Positions 61,165 through 64,000 of a DNA stretch of 64,000 nt are shown here, piece by piece. Source of the stretch: Methanoculleus bourgensis MS2 (lineage in GTDB: Archaea; Halobacteriota; Methanomicrobia; Methanomicrobiales; Methanoculleaceae); NCBI RefSeq assembly GCF_000304355.2, contig NC_018227.2, positions 1,860,001 through 1,924,000 on the forward strand. Reading direction: 5' to 3'. The translations under genes and the position numbers were made by a program. The notes under the pieces were generated by a model. That model did no database searches and was not told the DNA's origin. It was given only the letters and a program-made list of their open reading frames with translations. Every line of letters begins with the position of its first letter. The first letter of the stretch is position 1.

Positions 61165-61249
61165 ACGTTTATGTGGCCGGGGCGGCCTCTGTAAGTCTGG
61201 CTTTTCCGGGTGGGGTGGTTGTCGCCTAGTGCCAACCGGAGAACCCCAC

Positions 61250-61440
61250 CAACTGGTTTTTACCGGGTATCACCACGCATTGCCCCCACGGGGATCAGAG
61301 AAGGCCGGGGGCCGGGTGGGGTAGGAGGCTCTGGGTGCCGCCTTGCGAGAGACAGGGGAGGGGGGCTGGCCCCTCCTCCCCGTCGGCCCCTCCCCCAGGG
61401 GCGATTCCCGGAGGAAAGCCGTGTCCGTCGTTCCGGACCG
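61250..61440 (-). repeat. GC-rich repeat family, copy 4 (inverted)
   Basis: GTATCACCACGCATTGCCCC (61264 onward) is the reverse complement of the family core, followed by GGGGGCCGGGTGGGG and other G/C runs. Confidence 0.45.
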
Positions 61441-61637
61441 CCCGGATATGGACCAACTCTCTGCGAACATGCGTAAGAGTGCTCTGTTCCCTATGGATCT
61501 TCAATCGCCGGGTACTTTTGGGATATGCTCACTCAAATTGTGTCATTATTATATTGACACAAGGATTAAATACCGTCCGGCCTGTATGACCCCCTTGCCG
61601 TGGGACAAAGTGTCCCACTGACCTGGAGATGAGACCT

Positions 61638-62024
61638 ATGAGAGGAGCTACCACGCAGGTGGAGACACGGAACTTTTTACGGGGAAAGGATATCGCGGAT
61701 TATTCGGTCAGGAACCCGCAGGGTGAAGACCTCGGAACCATCAAGGACGTCATGATCGACGTCAACGAGGGCTGCATCGCGTATGCCGCACTCTCGTTTG
61801 GGGGTTTCATGGGGCTCGGCGACAAACTCTTCGCCATCCCCTGGGCGGCGCTTCAGTATAACGCGGCTGACAACTACTTCATCCTGGACGTGCCGAAAGA
61901 GCGGCTGGAGAACGCGCCGGGCTTCGACAAGGACAACTGGCCGACGACCGCTGAGCGCGAGTGGCTCACCGGCCTCTACAGCCACTACGGCTACACGCCC
62001 TACTGGGAGCGGCACACCCGGTGA
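61638..62024 (+). CDS. PRC-barrel domain protein 1
   Basis: 129 residues. PRC-barrel core: DYSVRNPQGEDLGTIKDVMI, then AYAALSFGGFMGLGDKLFAIPW, then YFILDVPKERLENAPGF. A C-terminal TYGY-like segment with YSHYGYTPYWE. PRC barrels occur in RNA-processing and photosynthesis proteins; in archaea small ones may bind RNA or proteins. The ATG at 61638 (GGAGATGA upstream) is chosen because it aligns with the GTG start of the paralogue (MRG/VRG). Confidence 0.85.
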   Translation: MRGATTQVETRNFLRGKDIADYSVRNPQGEDLGTIKDVMIDVNEGCIAYAALSFGGFMGLGDKLFAIPWAALQYNAADNYFILDVPKERLENAPGFDKDNWPTTAEREWLTGLYSHYGYTPYWERHTR

Positions 62025-62055
62025 GCCTGCAGGCACCGGAGAAGGGGTGATAACC

Positions 62056-62448
62056 GTGAGAGGCGAGGCCGCCATGCAGGAGGAGCGGGCCGGGGTGCTC
62101 TCCGCGAGTGCCATGATGCGCAATTCGGTGAAAAACCCGCAGGGGGAGGACCTTGGGAAGATCGAGGATCTGGCAATCGACCTGGACGCAGGGCGCATCG
62201 CCTATGCGGTCATCTCCTTCGGCGGGTTCCTGGGGCTCGGGGAAAAGCACTTTGCCATCCCCTGGGAGGCCTTGAGGATCGATCCGCACGAACATGCGGT
62301 TATCCTGGACATCCCAAAGGAGCGGCTCAAGAACGCGCCCGGGTTTGAACGGGGTGCCCGGCCGGCGACCACGGATCGGGAGTGGCTCCGGTCTGTGTAC
62401 ACCTATTATGGCTACAGACCCTACTGGGAGCACCCCCCGGAGCGGTGA
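62056..62448 (+). CDS. PRC-barrel domain protein 2
   Basis: 131 residues with a GTG start (GGGGTGAT upstream); the ATG at 62074 is the alternative. It repeats the neighbour's layout: KNPQGEDLGKIEDLAIDLDA, YAVISFGGFLGLGEKHFAIP, DIPKERLKNAPGFERGA and YTYYGYRPYWEHP. Clear tandem duplication with diverged N-termini, 31 bases apart and cotranscribed. Confidence 0.85.
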   Translation: MRGEAAMQEERAGVLSASAMMRNSVKNPQGEDLGKIEDLAIDLDAGRIAYAVISFGGFLGLGEKHFAIPWEALRIDPHEHAVILDIPKERLKNAPGFERGARPATTDREWLRSVYTYYGYRPYWEHPPER

Positions 62449-62651
62449 AGCCCTCCTGAGGGGCGGGCGGCCAGGGGCTGAGCCCGGCTGCCGCCGTTTT
62501 TTCCTGGTATCAGGAATTAGAGTCGCTCCCTGAGACGGTTCTTCGGCGGCCGATCGTTCGTTGAAGACCGTCAGGCCGGGGTAGTTCCTGCCCCTATCGG
62601 AACGCCCGCCACAACCCCCAAAATAACCCGCATTTCAGCCTCAGTTCTACC

Positions 62652-62661
62652 CTTTTATTTA
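62652..62661 (+). promoter_or_regulatory. TATA box for uvrA
   Basis: CTTTTATTTAAACG, about 60-70 bases before the ATG at 62722, implies a leader of about 35-40 bases. Confidence 0.5.
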
Positions 62662-62721
62662 AACGTTTCGAGATCACACAATGGCTATGAACTAAGAAGG
62701 CCAACAGATCTGCACGCTACA

Positions 62722-64000
<1,279 letters not shown>

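Overview
The window is a high-G+C stretch of a methanogenic archaeon. The gene content points to the order Methanomicrobiales and fits a Methanoculleus-like genome, an inference from families and not from a search. Supporting genes are coenzyme F420:glutamate ligase (cofE), a group 3 type [NiFe] hydrogenase, the DUF39/NIL-ferredoxin/UPF0280 homocysteine route, archaeal proteasome beta, FttA (aCPSF1), TFE, Sec61beta, aTrm56, archaeal AlaRS and two DUF1673 proteins. Start codons are often ATG or GTG in 4-8 base overlaps, and several TATA boxes sit about 30 bases before the start, which implies short leaders.

Layout. 1-3.8 kb: edge of a putative chorismate lyase, phosphoglycerate mutase, sugar epimerase, and a secreted fasciclin protein with NQTG repeats. 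4.1-9.3 kb: a minus-strand run psmB-fttA-MFS-aldehyde dehydrogenase. 9.4-12.7 kb: CBS, universal stress protein, amidohydrolase, secG, cofE. 13.1-16.0 kb: TIGR04255-like protein, polyprenol/dolichol kinase-like protein, GtrA-like zinc-ribbon protein, tRNA G10 methylase. 16.7-23.1 kb: two consecutive plus-strand operons, described below. 23.6-26.8 kb: cupin, IS110-family transposase with a hairpin-rich flank, and repeat-rich DNA. 27-33 kb: CPA1 antiporter, DUF169, a cysteine-containing HTH regulator with two DUF1673 membrane proteins, an orphan ABC ATPase, a 42-residue zinc ribbon. 33.2-39.2 kb: alaS overlapped by a membrane HTH protein, SWIM protein, Nif3-like protein, PEGA surface protein. 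39.3-42.0 kb: homocysteine operon. 42-47.6 kb: repeat array, small proteins, aTrm56, ATP-grasp, TFE, HD protein, ACT regulator, tRNA-Leu(GAG). 47.7-55.4 kb: type IIG restriction-modification enzyme and a 1422-residue HEAT protein. 55.7-64 kb: FKBP isomerase, AAA ATPase, CYTH protein, phosphoesterase, B12/radical SAM protein, a PRC-barrel pair, and the start of uvrA.

The best candidate for an undescribed system lies at 16.6-23.1 kb. Operon A encodes a protein with a PATAN-like N-terminus, a membrane-anchored roadblock/LC7-like protein and a MinD-type ATPase. Operon B encodes a ferredoxin, a V4R-like protein, hydrogenase small and large subunits, a roadblock protein and a PATAN-like/roadblock fusion. 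The same two domain types recur in both operons, and both promoters carry palindromes. I infer a hydrogenase module tied to a roadblock/MinD NTPase regulatory or positioning device. No FrhB or MvhD partner is encoded with it.

The second notable feature is a dense population of short palindromic elements in the intergenic DNA. One family is bounded by CTAG with MITE-like ends and occurs as single copies and as a head-to-tail array (41955-42983) in which units share one CTAG. The array's outer CTAGs supply the TAG stop codons of both flanking genes. A second family has ACTTCGCT inverted ends, and a third is GC-rich.
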